A stretch of 64,000 nt of DNA, taken from the NCBI GenBank assembly GCA_013407085.1, contig JACCGJ010020624.1, positions 23,330-87,329 on the forward strand. The letters run 5' to 3'. The DNA comes from Atriophallophorus winterbourni (taxonomy: Eukaryota; Platyhelminthes; Trematoda; Plagiorchiida; Microphallidae). Positions 21,816 to 28,129 of the stretch are shown piece after piece (position 1 is the first letter of the stretch; every line of letters begins with the position of its first letter). The position numbers and the translations under genes were made by a program. The notes below the pieces were generated by a model, which was not told the DNA's origin, searched no databases, and saw nothing but the letters and a program-made list of their open reading frames with translations.

Positions 21816-22776
21816 ATCATAAAAGTGATGAATTTCTACTGTTTAGTTACGAGTAAATTTTTACTAATAATAGAAAGAATTTAAAAATGTTGTTCTATGT
21901 GAATTGAATATTCGTAAACCTGTATGTAGAAAGATAATCATAATTGATTTAATTTCATTGGCTGTTAGAATATAAGTTATTATTGGAAATTTTTTAATAT
22001 ATTTGCAGCTTAATCTAAAATTTTGAATGTTTTGATTTTGATGCGGAATATAGATTGATAGAAAGCAAGGTGTATAAAAAGAAATATGCTATAGTTTTAA
22101 TTACACGAAGTGATTTTTACAAACACCAGTGCTATCATGCACAGCACGTGGTTCCTGCTTTTCTTCAATTATCATTAATTCATAAAATTAGGACGACTCA
22201 CCGGACAATCCAGTGTAAAAACAATTTAGTGGACCAAACGCCATAGTCGTGCATGATTCAATCGCCGGCTGCGTCATACACGAAAGAAATATTACCGAAT
22301 CTCGACAGTCACGCGCTCGGAATTGCTGACAGGAAGTCATTAAATAACAACCAGTACAGTCTCGCACGAAGACACTGACAATGAAGAATGTCATGCCTTA
22401 CCTATTTTTAACGGGGCCAGTCAAGATTTTACAATTCGTGCAGTCATCAATCATAATAGTGTTTATACAATCTAATAAATAAATGGTGGAGTCCTGCGGA
22501 AAGAATCATACAATGGAATACATACGTGGCAATCACTTATAGAGAATTCTTGCCCATCTATCTCTCCAGGTAACCGAACCAGCAAACTTGACCGCTGGCA
22601 TTCAAAGTTGAGTGATTTGGGGTTTATATTCCTTTTCTTGAAACTAATATTTCTCTCGATAAAAAATCGGATATTTACTGTGAATATTTTACTGGTGGTT
22701 CAATAAGAACAATCTTGTTCTTTTGACGACGTTTACCGATCTGCTTTACGAAGCAACAAAACCATATTGCATTCAT
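1997..22776 (-). CDS. RP2: RP2 (XRP2), ARL3 GTPase-activating protein, complete eight-exon gene
   Basis: Coding exons in order: 22776-22679, 22643-22526, 22493-22402, 22374-22202, 14686-14510, 14433-14213, 11600-11507, 2184-1997. All junctions are GT-AG and keep phase, giving 386 codons plus stop (human RP2 is 350 aa). RP2 is a TBCC-type beta-helix protein at the ciliary base that stimulates GTP hydrolysis by ARL3, joined to an NDPK-like domain. The TBCC half is unmistakable: RLPGEIDGQEF, IDDCTNCKILTGPVK and SCQQFRARDCR, keeping the Q-x-R-x-R-D-C strip with the arginine finger, then QPAIES. The linker GLNIFNTIWSEIYDFTP and the C-terminal GTTIVFEVIGPAGLVKQVC also match RP2. Exons 1-4 are separated by 35-, 32- and 27-nt introns; later introns are about 7.5 kb, 76 nt, 2.6 kb and 9.3 kb. 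The predicted N-terminus starts MNAIWFCC and lacks the usual MGC acylation signal. Identity is near certain; the first exon and the 76-nt intron are less so. Confidence 0.9.
3882..3930 (-). ncRNA. Decayed hammerhead-type repeat
   Basis: The minus strand contains TTTGATGACGGCAAACAG followed by CCTAAACCGT, related to the better copy at 17610-17569. Stem I and the GAAA box are lost, so it should be inactive. The flank with a CTGTTTGCCGTCATCA-like block and a following gcgaaccttgaatcag matches the repeat body near 17620. Confidence 0.4.
7432..7477 (-). ncRNA. Degenerate hammerhead-like motif
   Basis: The minus strand reads CCGATGACG, then CTAAACGG, then GTGGAAAC and GATGGTGACG. The GATGA and GAAA boxes keep hammerhead order, but the first core base pair and stem I are poor. 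It is probably a decayed member of the 17.5-kb repeat family. Confidence 0.3.
7605..7805 (+). mobile_element. LINE C-terminal tail fragment
   Basis: The translation contains SGLNCRRNFYAVRACLLWKS followed by LPPEIVSS, the conserved last ~60 residues of Jockey/CR1-like LINE ORF2. Compare SRLNCRRYFYSIRVCFTWNS in the 43-kb copy. Nothing of the RT core is attached. Confidence 0.75.
9205..9366 (-). CDS. Hypothetical 53-codon ORF inside an RP2 intron
   Basis: An ATG at 9366 opens 53 codons to a TAG, with a helical, Glu/Gln-rich second half (AKIYYQAEQVIRVITSERCK). A longer ORF (9356-9009) overlaps it in another frame. I recognise no family. It may be a stray exon, a decayed pseudogene or chance. Confidence 0.2.
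   Translation of the reverse strand: MWKCEQAQNASGRLSHNSHISDINGLEHCCAKIYYQAEQVIRVITSERCKEFQ
9552..10172 (+). repeat. SINE-like repeat A copy with (AAT)n 3' tail
   Basis: From ctataaaatactcccatatg onward this matches the 43342-43894 element: tctcaaa-agcc, ggagaaggggcg, actggcgcct-aaaaccagttt and gaaaggcttcgggag blocks in the same order. The right part differs and ends in cacatcgtctgtaaagactt followed by AAT repeats (10147-10170). That same tail is present in inverse orientation at 63600-63680. It appears to be a fusion of two repeat modules. Confidence 0.65.
11094..11234 (-). CDS. Hypothetical 46-residue ORF with signal-peptide-like start
   Basis: ATG at 11234 begins MSITLVWFICLGLTSNSAAD, a textbook hydrophobic leader with an A-x-A-like cleavage region, followed by a short polar tail and TAA at 11094. 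No family recognised and no convincing splice donor seen. It lies in an RP2 intron on the same strand, so it could be a chance ORF or the first exon of a small secreted-protein gene. Confidence 0.2.
   Translation of the reverse strand: MSITLVWFICLGLTSNSAADQLSKTDEPQAPAFTNAFTLFTPRGNS
11507..11600 (-). CDS. RP2: RP2 exon 7
   Basis: A 94-nt exon between a TTTTCAG acceptor and a G|GTAAGTC donor. It reads CHLLRTRCTHLSEFDLMKMF and then a Ser/Lys-rich tail, corresponding to the human stretch [20 protein letters not shown] by position and pattern. It starts in phase 0 (matching exon 6) and ends in phase 1; its last G joins GT of exon 8 to make the conserved Gly. Similarity is modest on its own, but order, strand and both phases fit. 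Confidence 0.75.
11601..14212 (-). other. RP2 intron 6 (about 2.6 kb), no recognised content
   Basis: Between exons 6 and 7. I found no transposon protein, tandem array or credible exon. An ORF at 12890-12690 runs into an AATAAA, but has no recognisable product. Confidence 0.5.
14213..14686 (-). CDS. RP2: RP2 exons 5 and 6 (linker and start of NDPK-like domain)
   Basis: Exon 5 (14686-14510) opens with DQFKAAGLNIFNTIWSEIYD, matching the RP2 segment right after the beta-helix, and joins exon 4 in phase 1 (G + AT = Asp). Exon 6 (14433-14213) contains DIVLIIFFESSTASDCAKYV, the first strand-helix unit of the NDPK-like domain. The 76-nt intron (14509-14434) keeps the frame. The same donor has a nearer AG at 14481-14480, which would give a 30-nt intron, but that join shifts the frame to a stop within about 11 codons. 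Exon 6 ends phase 0 at QPD before GTGAGT. Confidence 0.85.
14817..14963. repeat. Degenerate AT-rich tandem array (tatag/tagta units)
   Basis: About 145 bp made of imperfect catagtatag, taatatag and tatattat units. It is a low-complexity array; the ORFs through it (repeated Tyr/Ile) are artefacts. Confidence 0.8.
14980..15500. repeat. Tandem repeat with a 236-bp period, just over two copies
   Basis: The block starting ctaggaaagtgcgtacg occurs at 15061 and again at 15297. Each is followed by the same order of sub-blocks: tactacta, acagcc-agca, cggcaagaataag, ttttgttct, catttgc-taag and gcaggtttcgttgcga. A partial earlier unit is visible near 14985-15060. The period is close to that of the hammerhead repeats (about 238 bp), but no hammerhead core was found here. 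Confidence 0.7.
15540..15936 (-). mobile_element. RTE-like LINE 3' end with C-terminal zinc finger
   Basis: The minus-strand ORF ends CCGRDCSSRIGLFSHSKSC, a Cys2-His-Cys finger typical of the end of trematode RTE-like ORFs, preceded by an Arg-rich RT tail. The 3' flank on the minus strand is GGCCAACAACAACAATA, an RTE-type simple tail. A second copy lies at 49493-49255. Upstream RT is missing. Confidence 0.7.
16728..16976 (+). CDS. Hypothetical exon or ORF inside RP2 intron 4
   Basis: After a caattgacag acceptor-like site the frame stays open for about 80 codons, with aromatic-rich protein-like content (NPFIWLWFFPFTNVCDWQIL), to a TGA at 16976. No family recognised. It could be a terminal exon of an unknown gene or an old insertion. 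Confidence 0.25.
   Translation, partial: GKNTSQTLWYSSNVLLPKRFCAQDTVVVRHTECNPFIWLWFFPFTNVCDWQILEQFQKQGIVLYYFVTQEKGSINLRIAMDF
17395..17515 (+). mobile_element. RTE-like LINE 3' end fragment
   Basis: The translation reads ENCGRGRCSRINHHALVMHI, a variant of the RTE C-terminal finger at 15.6 and 49.3 kb. The following ccatggtcgacatc is the reverse complement of the gatgtcaaccatgg block flanking those copies. It directly abuts the hammerhead repeats. Confidence 0.5.
17569..17610 (-). ncRNA. Hammerhead ribozyme (minimal type I), near-complete
   Basis: Read on the minus strand: stem I strand CTCCAC, core CTGATGA (sharing the C), stem II GGC-AAACA-GCC, core GAAA, a tiny CCGG stem III, the cleavage triplet ending in UA, then stem I strand GTGGAG, a perfect 6-bp partner. 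This is the layout of minimal hammerheads described in Penelope-like element flanking repeats. The base pair bordering the core in stem II is C/A rather than G-C, which should weaken activity. It sits in a ~238-bp unit repeated at 17807. Confidence 0.75.
17611..17885 (-). repeat. Tandem PLE-type repeat unit (~238 bp) between two hammerhead motifs
   Basis: The sequence after the first hammerhead (ggttcagtgagccttgaaac, agtggataaatggtaaac) recurs after the second (17846-17890). The middle contains aatgccactgttgcatagggttcgta and acagaatcacatagtgattc, also found at 59717-59785 in the second locus. The spacing between hammerheads is 238 bp. Two head-to-tail flanking repeats fit a Penelope-like pLTR dimer without its coding part. 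Confidence 0.6.
17807..17845 (-). ncRNA. Second, damaged hammerhead copy in tandem
   Basis: Minus strand keeps CTCCAC, CTGATGACGGCAAACAGC and the GTGGAG stem I partner. GAAA has become AAAA and stem II has lost a C, so it should be inactive. It lies 238 bp from the intact copy in the same orientation. Confidence 0.6.
17974..18485 (+). CDS. Putative nested two-exon gene end, product unknown
   Basis: Candidate exon 1: acceptor ttttgtttcag, then 17974-18202 reading YELLSNFYRRWTPSISSQTQ through to APFDMPQ, with donor CAG|GTACGC (phase 0). Candidate exon 2: acceptor gcgtccag, then 18285-18485 reading LRFLKNYLFARPVDQWSGKG and GYLNESRETVRYIF to a TGA. An AATAAA overlaps immediately after the stop (18486-18491 region). 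Protein-like composition, splice sites, matching phase and poly(A) signal all agree, but I recognise no family. It lies inside RP2 intron 4 on the opposite strand; upstream exons were not found. Confidence 0.35.
19985..20190 (+). ncRNA. PLE-type repeat with degenerate plus-strand hammerhead
   Basis: At 20121-20150 the plus strand reads CGATGAG-TGC-AAACA-GCA-CCAAACCGGTCG. Stem II (TGC/GCA) is perfect and the order matches CTGATGAG...CGAAAC, but two core bases are changed and stem I is poor. The preceding block (ggttggtcgtgcaaacttta) and following tgcatgcaaat are shared with 21.5-21.7 kb. Confidence 0.45.
20672..20890 (-). CDS. Hypothetical 72-residue ORF in RP2 intron 4
   Basis: ATG-to-TAA ORF with protein-like composition (FEKVQLSFMFCKDGSKLYYL). 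No family recognised, no splice support. Possibly chance. Confidence 0.15.
   Translation of the reverse strand: MDSVFFGNFSIKKTIGDPDFEKVQLSFMFCKDGSKLYYLQYRHVLRINFGLQLPSLKSDSHCFINVYSNGQN
21012..21044. repeat. (TA)n microsatellite
   Basis: Uninterrupted AT dinucleotide run of about 33 bp. Confidence 0.95.
21510..21715 (+). ncRNA. PLE-type repeat with degenerate plus-strand hammerhead
   Basis: At 21643-21668 the plus strand reads CCGATGAGTGC-AAGCA-CAACGAAGCC, a second divergent copy of the 20.1-kb motif in the same repeat context (ttggtcgtaccagcctta before, gatgataatgcatgcaaat after). It leads into AT-rich sequence and a TA run at 21785. Confidence 0.45.
21785..21812. repeat. (TA)n microsatellite
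   Basis: About 28 bp of AT dinucleotides, downstream of the 21.6-kb hammerhead repeat. Confidence 0.95.
22202..22776 (-). CDS. RP2: RP2 exons 1-4 (N-terminus and TBCC domain) with three micro-introns
   Basis: Exon 1 (22776-22679) encodes a basic, cysteine-containing N-terminus ending PPVKYS. Exon 2 (22643-22526) continues FKKRNINPKSLNF, equivalent to the human QREKVDPKDYMF region. Exon 3 (22493-22402) and exon 4 (22374-22202) encode the beta-helix. The introns are 22678-22644 (35 nt), 22525-22494 (32 nt) and 22401-22375 (27 nt), all GT-AG. Phases are 2, 0 and 2, and each join restores the conserved reading. Exon 4 ends in phase 1 at 22202 before GTGAGT. The start ATG at 22776 is the only in-frame ATG ahead of the conserved part; an upstream spliced exon remains possible, since TTAG lies three bases before the ATG. 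Confidence 0.85.
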
Positions 22777-23084
22777 TACTAATTTCAGATTGGGAAATAA
22801 AATCTATTTACACGAGAGAAAAAACAATGATGCAGTCAAACAAAAAGTTCAAGTTCAAGTTCAAGTTGCACAGGGCTAAAGGTGGCTAAAAGTCAATCTT
22901 GCACCCAGATTTACTTCGACGTTATGCGGTTGATCACCCGGCACTTTGATAATGAGTATATATTTCGTACGTTCCACGCGTTCTTGTTTCCAGATATCTG
23001 GAAAGTAAGGTAGGAGTTCTTTTCACCAGCAGGATGAGAGGTCATCTATTCGGGTAACAACGCAATAATATGCCTGAACAATGT
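22777..23084. other. RP2 5' flank, no recognised element
   Basis: Upstream of the RP2 start. It contains a short aagttc hexamer run at about 22848-22868. It should carry the RP2 promoter and 5' UTR, but I see no clear TATA or initiator. Confidence 0.4.
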
Positions 23085-23189
23085 ATGATGCATGAAATCA
23101 CTAGCCTAGTTTAGGCAAAGTGCAGCACAGTCATAGGCTACACGTGGGTTAAGATGCTGTCAGGTTGCCCAAGCCTAGACAGATATGAG
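23085..23189 (+). repeat. Repeat B core copy (divergent)
   Basis: Contains caaagtgcagcacagtcat, cacgtgggttaagat and ctgtcaggttgcccaagcct then agacagatatgag, the core shared with about ten other places in the window, mainly 50-63 kb. Confidence 0.75.
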
Positions 23190-23229
23190 ATGGAAAATGT
23201 AACAATACGTTTTTTGTTGTTGTTTAAGT

Positions 23230-25260
23230 TTTTTATTAGACAATGTGCGGAAATGTGGTACGCCATTTAGCGTTTAATTCCCTTTTAAAACTTAACACAT
23301 TTGGGAGGTTTACCAAACCGAGATCTTTCACTCCCTGAGCAGCAGCAGTTCCTTCGCCGACTTCTAGTTGTGTTTTCTCTAAATCAGTCGTCAGAATGCA
23401 GATCTTCCTCAAGTTTAGTGAATAGTCCCATGTTTTTGTCAACTCGATAACTTTTTCTAAATCAGAGATAAGCGTATCTCTACTGTCGGTTCCTAGGATC
23501 TTAACATCATCCGCAAACAGGAAGTAACGTGAACTCAAGCAGGCTGCTAGGTCGTTCACATAAATAAGGAAATCTAGTGGACCAAGCACTGAGCCTTGAC
23601 GCAATCCGATGAGTATCAATAATTCCTCCGAGCCCACCCCTGCAATTTTAGCATAGTTAGTACGATTGGTTAAGAAGCTGTCTAACCATCGATGTAGTTC
23701 ACCTGTGAAGACACATCCTTAGCTTGTGCAGAAGGTACCTATGGTTCATTGTGTCAAAGGCCTTTTGAAAATCAAGGTAGCATACTTTGACTACTCTTCC
23801 TTTATCGAGGCGCAATGTCACTTGCTCAATAAAGCTCAGAAGATTGGTTAGGCAGGACCTTCCTTTCCAGAATCCGTGCTGGGCATCGGAGAGTAAGGAA
23901 TTGGCTACCAAATGTTTACATATTTGGTGCCGAATGATTTTTTCCGAGCACATGCAAAGAATGCTAGTCAGGCTTATTTGCCTTTAGTTGCGCACATCCG
24001 AATTAGGACTCTTTTTGCATATGGCTATTACCGCCACTCGTTTCCAGCCATCCGGTAGAATACCCTGGAGTAAGGTCGCTGCAAATAATTGCTGATTGCA
24101 AGGCTAACTATATTTGTGGGCAGTTAAAGAATAGCTGGATGTATACCGTCGGGGCCAACCGACTTAGTTTTATCCAGCCGTGACAGAACTGTGGTGACCA
24201 TTTCCTGATTAACCTCCACAGAGCTGAAGAGAGGTGCTCGGCACTCGTGAGTTCCTAAACGGTTACCTGAATCACGACGATGAACACTGCAGAAGAATAA
24301 ATGCAAAGCATCGGCTTTCTCATGTGCAGCCAAAGCCGTTTGGACTCAACATAGCCATAAAAAGCTTTCAAGTTAATCTTTGCTTTTTTGGCAAGTCTGG
24401 ATTCGAAGTCCCTTTTATCTATTCGTTGCAGCGAAACAGCTGAATTTCTGGTCTGTATGTACTGCAGTCTAGATCTGTCAGTTACAGAGAATTTGTAAAC
24501 CCTCCAGCTACGGTCACGCGATCTGAAAGCCCTGCGAATAAACGCGCTCTACCAGAGGGGCTTTCCTCGTGTTCTCACTGGTTGTAGAGAAGCAAAACTT
24601 TTCCGTAGTTGTAAAAGGTGCCCTCTTATAATATTCCACCTGATTTCTACACTAGGTTTTAGTTCGTATGGTTCCTAAATTAGATTCATTGCTTGAGTTT
24701 GTAGTTAGACGATGCCCATTCGACCAAAGTTGCGGGACATCTTCACTTAGTGATTAGGGTGCACTGAAGGCCAGTCAAGAAGAATTACGGCCTAGTGACG
24801 AAAGGTATTTGATCCCATAAATATCTCTTTCATTAGACGATAGAAACAAATCCAAAGTGGACGGTGTGTCCTGATGTAAACCGTTTAGGTTCCATGACAT
24901 GCTGATAAAAGGCCATGACACGAAAGCAGTCCAGATATTGCGACTCAGTTGACTCTGGTGAAGAAATTTTGGTACGCCGATCGATGCCCGGGAGATTGAA
25001 GTCTCCAACAATTAGTAATGCGTTGCATTACCTTTTTATTACTTCCGATGTGCCCCTCAGTAATTGATCTTCTAATGGTGAAGCACTAGGGATTCTATAG
25101 GCACATGCAAGTGCCAGTCTGTTCCTAGCGACACTAAGAAATTCAGATGTTGATTGAATTGTGTGAGAAGCAATCTTTATCGACGTCTTACTGTGAAGAA
25201 GTTTTTTATTTATCAAAATTGCCACACCCACTCTCGTAGCACCAGTATCCCTATCCTGAC
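23230..25260 (-). mobile_element. LINE (Jockey/CR1-like), endonuclease and RT, degenerate
   Basis: Reading down the minus strand: endonuclease pieces (25231-25028, with NRLALACAYRIPSASPLEDQ), a VGDFNLPGI-type endonuclease motif near 25000, RT entry DKTKSVGPDGIHPAIL (24333-24124), RT fingers LLSDAQHGFWKGRSCLTNLL and YLDFQKAFDTMNH (23953-23699), then GLRQGSVLG and the catalytic FADDVK (23637-23236). Stops and frameshifts separate the blocks. The 3' end lies near 23230. It is distinct in detail from the 0.5- and 43-kb family. Confidence 0.85.
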
Positions 25261-25899
25261 GATATATGGCGTACTTATTTGATACAAATTACGGTACATG
25301 ATCATCTGATTTCAACCATGATTCGGAGATGGCAATTAAATCGACCTGGTTTTCATGTGAAGCAAGCTGCAGCTCTCCTCACATATTACGTACACTGCTA
25401 GCGTTTGTGTACATTACATCGGTGTTTCTATATTGCGCACATTTTAATCCACTTTTACTCGGGGTTGGAGCACTCTCGTTGATGCCCTATTTTTGAGACG
25501 TAAGCAGTAGATAACTGGTTGGACTGCGCTTACGAAGAGCTTATAAGGCCTAATGGCATTTGTACATATATTTTACGTACCACGCTTCAGTTAAATTATT
25601 AATAACATGATCAATGCTAGATGACATTATTATCACAATAAGGATTAGTGCAATTGTCATTTGATTATAATTTAATTAGAAAGACGTAGTCTTGTGGTTT
25701 GATTTTGTAGGTAAGGAATCATATTTGATCTCGATTGCTATGATTAACGATGTATAAAATAAACAACAATCGTCTTGAAATATTGTAATTGGAAAGTATA
25801 GGAAGCGCTAAATGGATATAATAGGTCATTTTGTATAAAGCGATGATTTTATGCACCTGAAGTTTCGATTTTGGTTAACTTGCCTGACTAAACTTCTAA
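25261..25899. other. Spacer between two LINE remnants
   Basis: 25261-25500 may still be 5' endonuclease sequence of the minus-strand LINE (AIAESWLK-like reading near 25320). 25500-25900 shows nothing recognisable. Confidence 0.35.
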
Positions 25900-26640
25900 G
25901 TTTCCTCAATACTACGGCTAAAAGGCTAGACGAAGGAAAGCCAGTCGAAGCAAAGCCCTTTACCTTGATTTTAGCAATGCTCACGATTTTGTAAGTCACT
26001 GCCTTCTAGAGATGAAGCTCAAACCGAAATCCAGACATGGTAGTCTACTTGCTTGTATAAAAGGATACCTTACCGGTAGGACATTCGTAGTTCGGGTAAG
26101 ATATACGATCTCTAGCCAAACTGACGTGACCGGTGGGGTCCCTCAAGATTCGGTAATCGTTTCTCTTCTATTCCTGATTTTCATTGATGAATTGTCGTCC
26201 GCCTTCAAGTGTATGTGCTCCATTTTCGCGGATGCTGTGAACTTTATTGGATCAACGAATGAAGATACCTCGATGCACGAACTTAAGCGGGTGATAACCT
26301 GGCCATAACTGTGGGACCTTTCACTGGCTAATAAGATTCCGGTCCAGGTGTCTCAGTGTTGAAGCTGCACTGTTATTTAAGGTTTTGGGAGTACTGGTTA
26401 GGGCTGAATTTAAATGGGAGGACAAATGTGCCGCTACAATTCAGCGTGCACTAAAGTTACTTTTTCGGCTGGAATCATTGGTATCGAGCAGAAAACCTGA
26501 TGTATTCTTACTAATATACAAGGCATTAGTGTTCAGGTGTGGTGCCCTCACTACAAGTAGGACAACGATAGACTCGAAAGCGTATAGCGTCTCACAACTC
26601 ACATGTTGATGGTCAGCAAATAAAATAATTCGCGAAGTCT
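25900..26640 (+). mobile_element. LINE RT fragment, degenerate
   Basis: The plus strand encodes LYFSNAHD-like and CIKGYLTGRTFVVRVRYTIS, then GGVPQDSVIVSLLFLIFIDE, FADAVNF (the FADD box mutated to FADA) and a thumb WEDKCAATIQRALKLLFRLE. Loss of the second catalytic Asp shows it is dead. Remains of the C-terminus may reach 26750. Confidence 0.8.
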
Positions 26641-27199
26641 CTTGATCTTTTTCCTTACACTCAGTCGTTTAAAAGGTGACTAAATTGAAACCTTCAATAT
26701 CTCGGAGAGACAAACAAGACATGATTTCCCGCACAGTAACATTTGAACCATTTAGGCTACAGCAGAGTTTCGGTAATCAAAAGTCTGTTGGCAAAATGCC
26801 ATCCGCCATATTATTGGAGAGGTGCCACATGGAATAGTCCTTATTCAACAAGCAATGTCTTCAGCACCCCATGAGTACGTATAAGCCGAAATGTTTGCCA
26901 CGAAAAGTACTCCCTTGGCTGAACCAAGGGAAGTGGTGGAGAGTACCGCAAAATGCATTCATTACTATTTGTCAGATGCTCATATTTGGACAATGACTAC
27001 AGGAAGGTCGCAAACCCATGAAGATAACGGAATCTATAATTTCATGCTTGCTAGCAGATATTGAAACTCTGAAATCCGAGGTTTAAACCTCACACTCAAT
27101 CGCTGGCCACAATCACGCACCCCACTCCACCAACGTTCCTCTAGCCATAAGTGTTTCTCTAATTGCCAGATCCACCGAAAATACGGTAATGATGCGCGT

Positions 27200-27895
27200 C
27201 GTTACATTAAGACGTCGCAAGAGGGAACCTTTTATGCCACTTTCGACGACGACGAGGGATATCCGAACTCGGTTCGTTCTTTATCCGCATAACCGGCGTT
27301 ACTATACCACTGGAACACCACATTATCTCATTTGGACCCCGGTGTACAGACGACCGAGGCGATTACCGCCAAAATAGTTGCAGATTACGCGTAATGAGTT
27401 TTTACGCACACGAAAATTACGCATTATAACTTCTTCTAGCATATAGCCATGAAAAAGATCCCGATAGATTGACGTCCATGTTACGATTACCGTAGGCTAA
27501 ACAAGGCGACGGTACCTGATAGGTACCCAGTTTCACATATTCAGGACTTAACAGCCAGTATCCGCCAAGGTATCATTTTCAGTAAGGTGGATTTTGTTCT
27601 AACGTACAACCAAATCTCTTTGCCCAATGTGGAAATCCCGAAGACGGCCGTTACCACGAATTTCGGAATCATCCAGTTTGTGCGTATGCCTTCCGGCGTA
27701 CGTAGTGCGACTGAAAACCTCCGGATTATTTACAGATCAGAATTGCAATGGCCTCTATTTCCCTCACGTATAAATCGATTATGTCCTGGTAGCTACATGT
27801 CCTGGTTGCTGCGCTGGTTGATCTTCTTACGAACATCGAGACGTCCTGTTTTCAACCAGGGTATGTCAGCGTTGATTACAGTTTTGCACTCGTGA
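27200..27895 (+). mobile_element. Ty3/Gypsy (CsRn1-type) pol fragment
   Basis: VYRRPRRLPPK near 27340 matches the RT entry of CsRn1-type Gypsy elements. It is followed by DYRRLNKATVPDRYPVSHIQ, SKVDFVLTYNQISLP, KTAVTTNFGIIQFVRMPSGV and a decayed FQRFI-like stretch. The segment stops before the YVDD catalytic box. No LTRs were found around it. Confidence 0.8.
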
Positions 27896-28017
27896 AACTT
27901 ACGTAGCAAGTAAGAATTCAAAAGAACAGTTTCCATATCCTTCTCACTGTTCAGTGTTATTTTAGCTAAATGGGCTCTACTTCAAATGTGAGGATCTTTA
28001 ATGGTCTAAACAAACGT

Positions 28018-28123
28018 ATGATGTATGAAAGCACAAGCCTGAACCAGACAAAGTGCCGTACAGTCAGAGACTGCACGTGGGCTAAGATACTGTCAGGTTG
28101 CCCAGGCCTAGACAGATATGAGG
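28018..28123 (+). repeat. Repeat B core copy
   Basis: Good match to the repeat B core: tgaaagcacaagcctgaacc, gccgtacagtcagagactgc, acgtgggctaagatactgtc and aggttgcccaggcctagac. Confidence 0.85.
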
Positions 28124-28129
28124 GAGGAC

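Larger units (their letters stand above)
14687..22201 (-). other. RP2 intron 4 (about 7.5 kb)
   Basis: The large intron between the beta-helix exons and the linker exon. Contents: an AT-rich tagta array, a 236-bp tandem repeat, RTE tail pieces, tandem hammerhead repeats, a possible nested plus-strand gene, and two degenerate hammerhead repeats next to TA microsatellites. From 15970 to 16700 and 18500 to 19960 I see nothing nameable. Confidence 0.6.
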
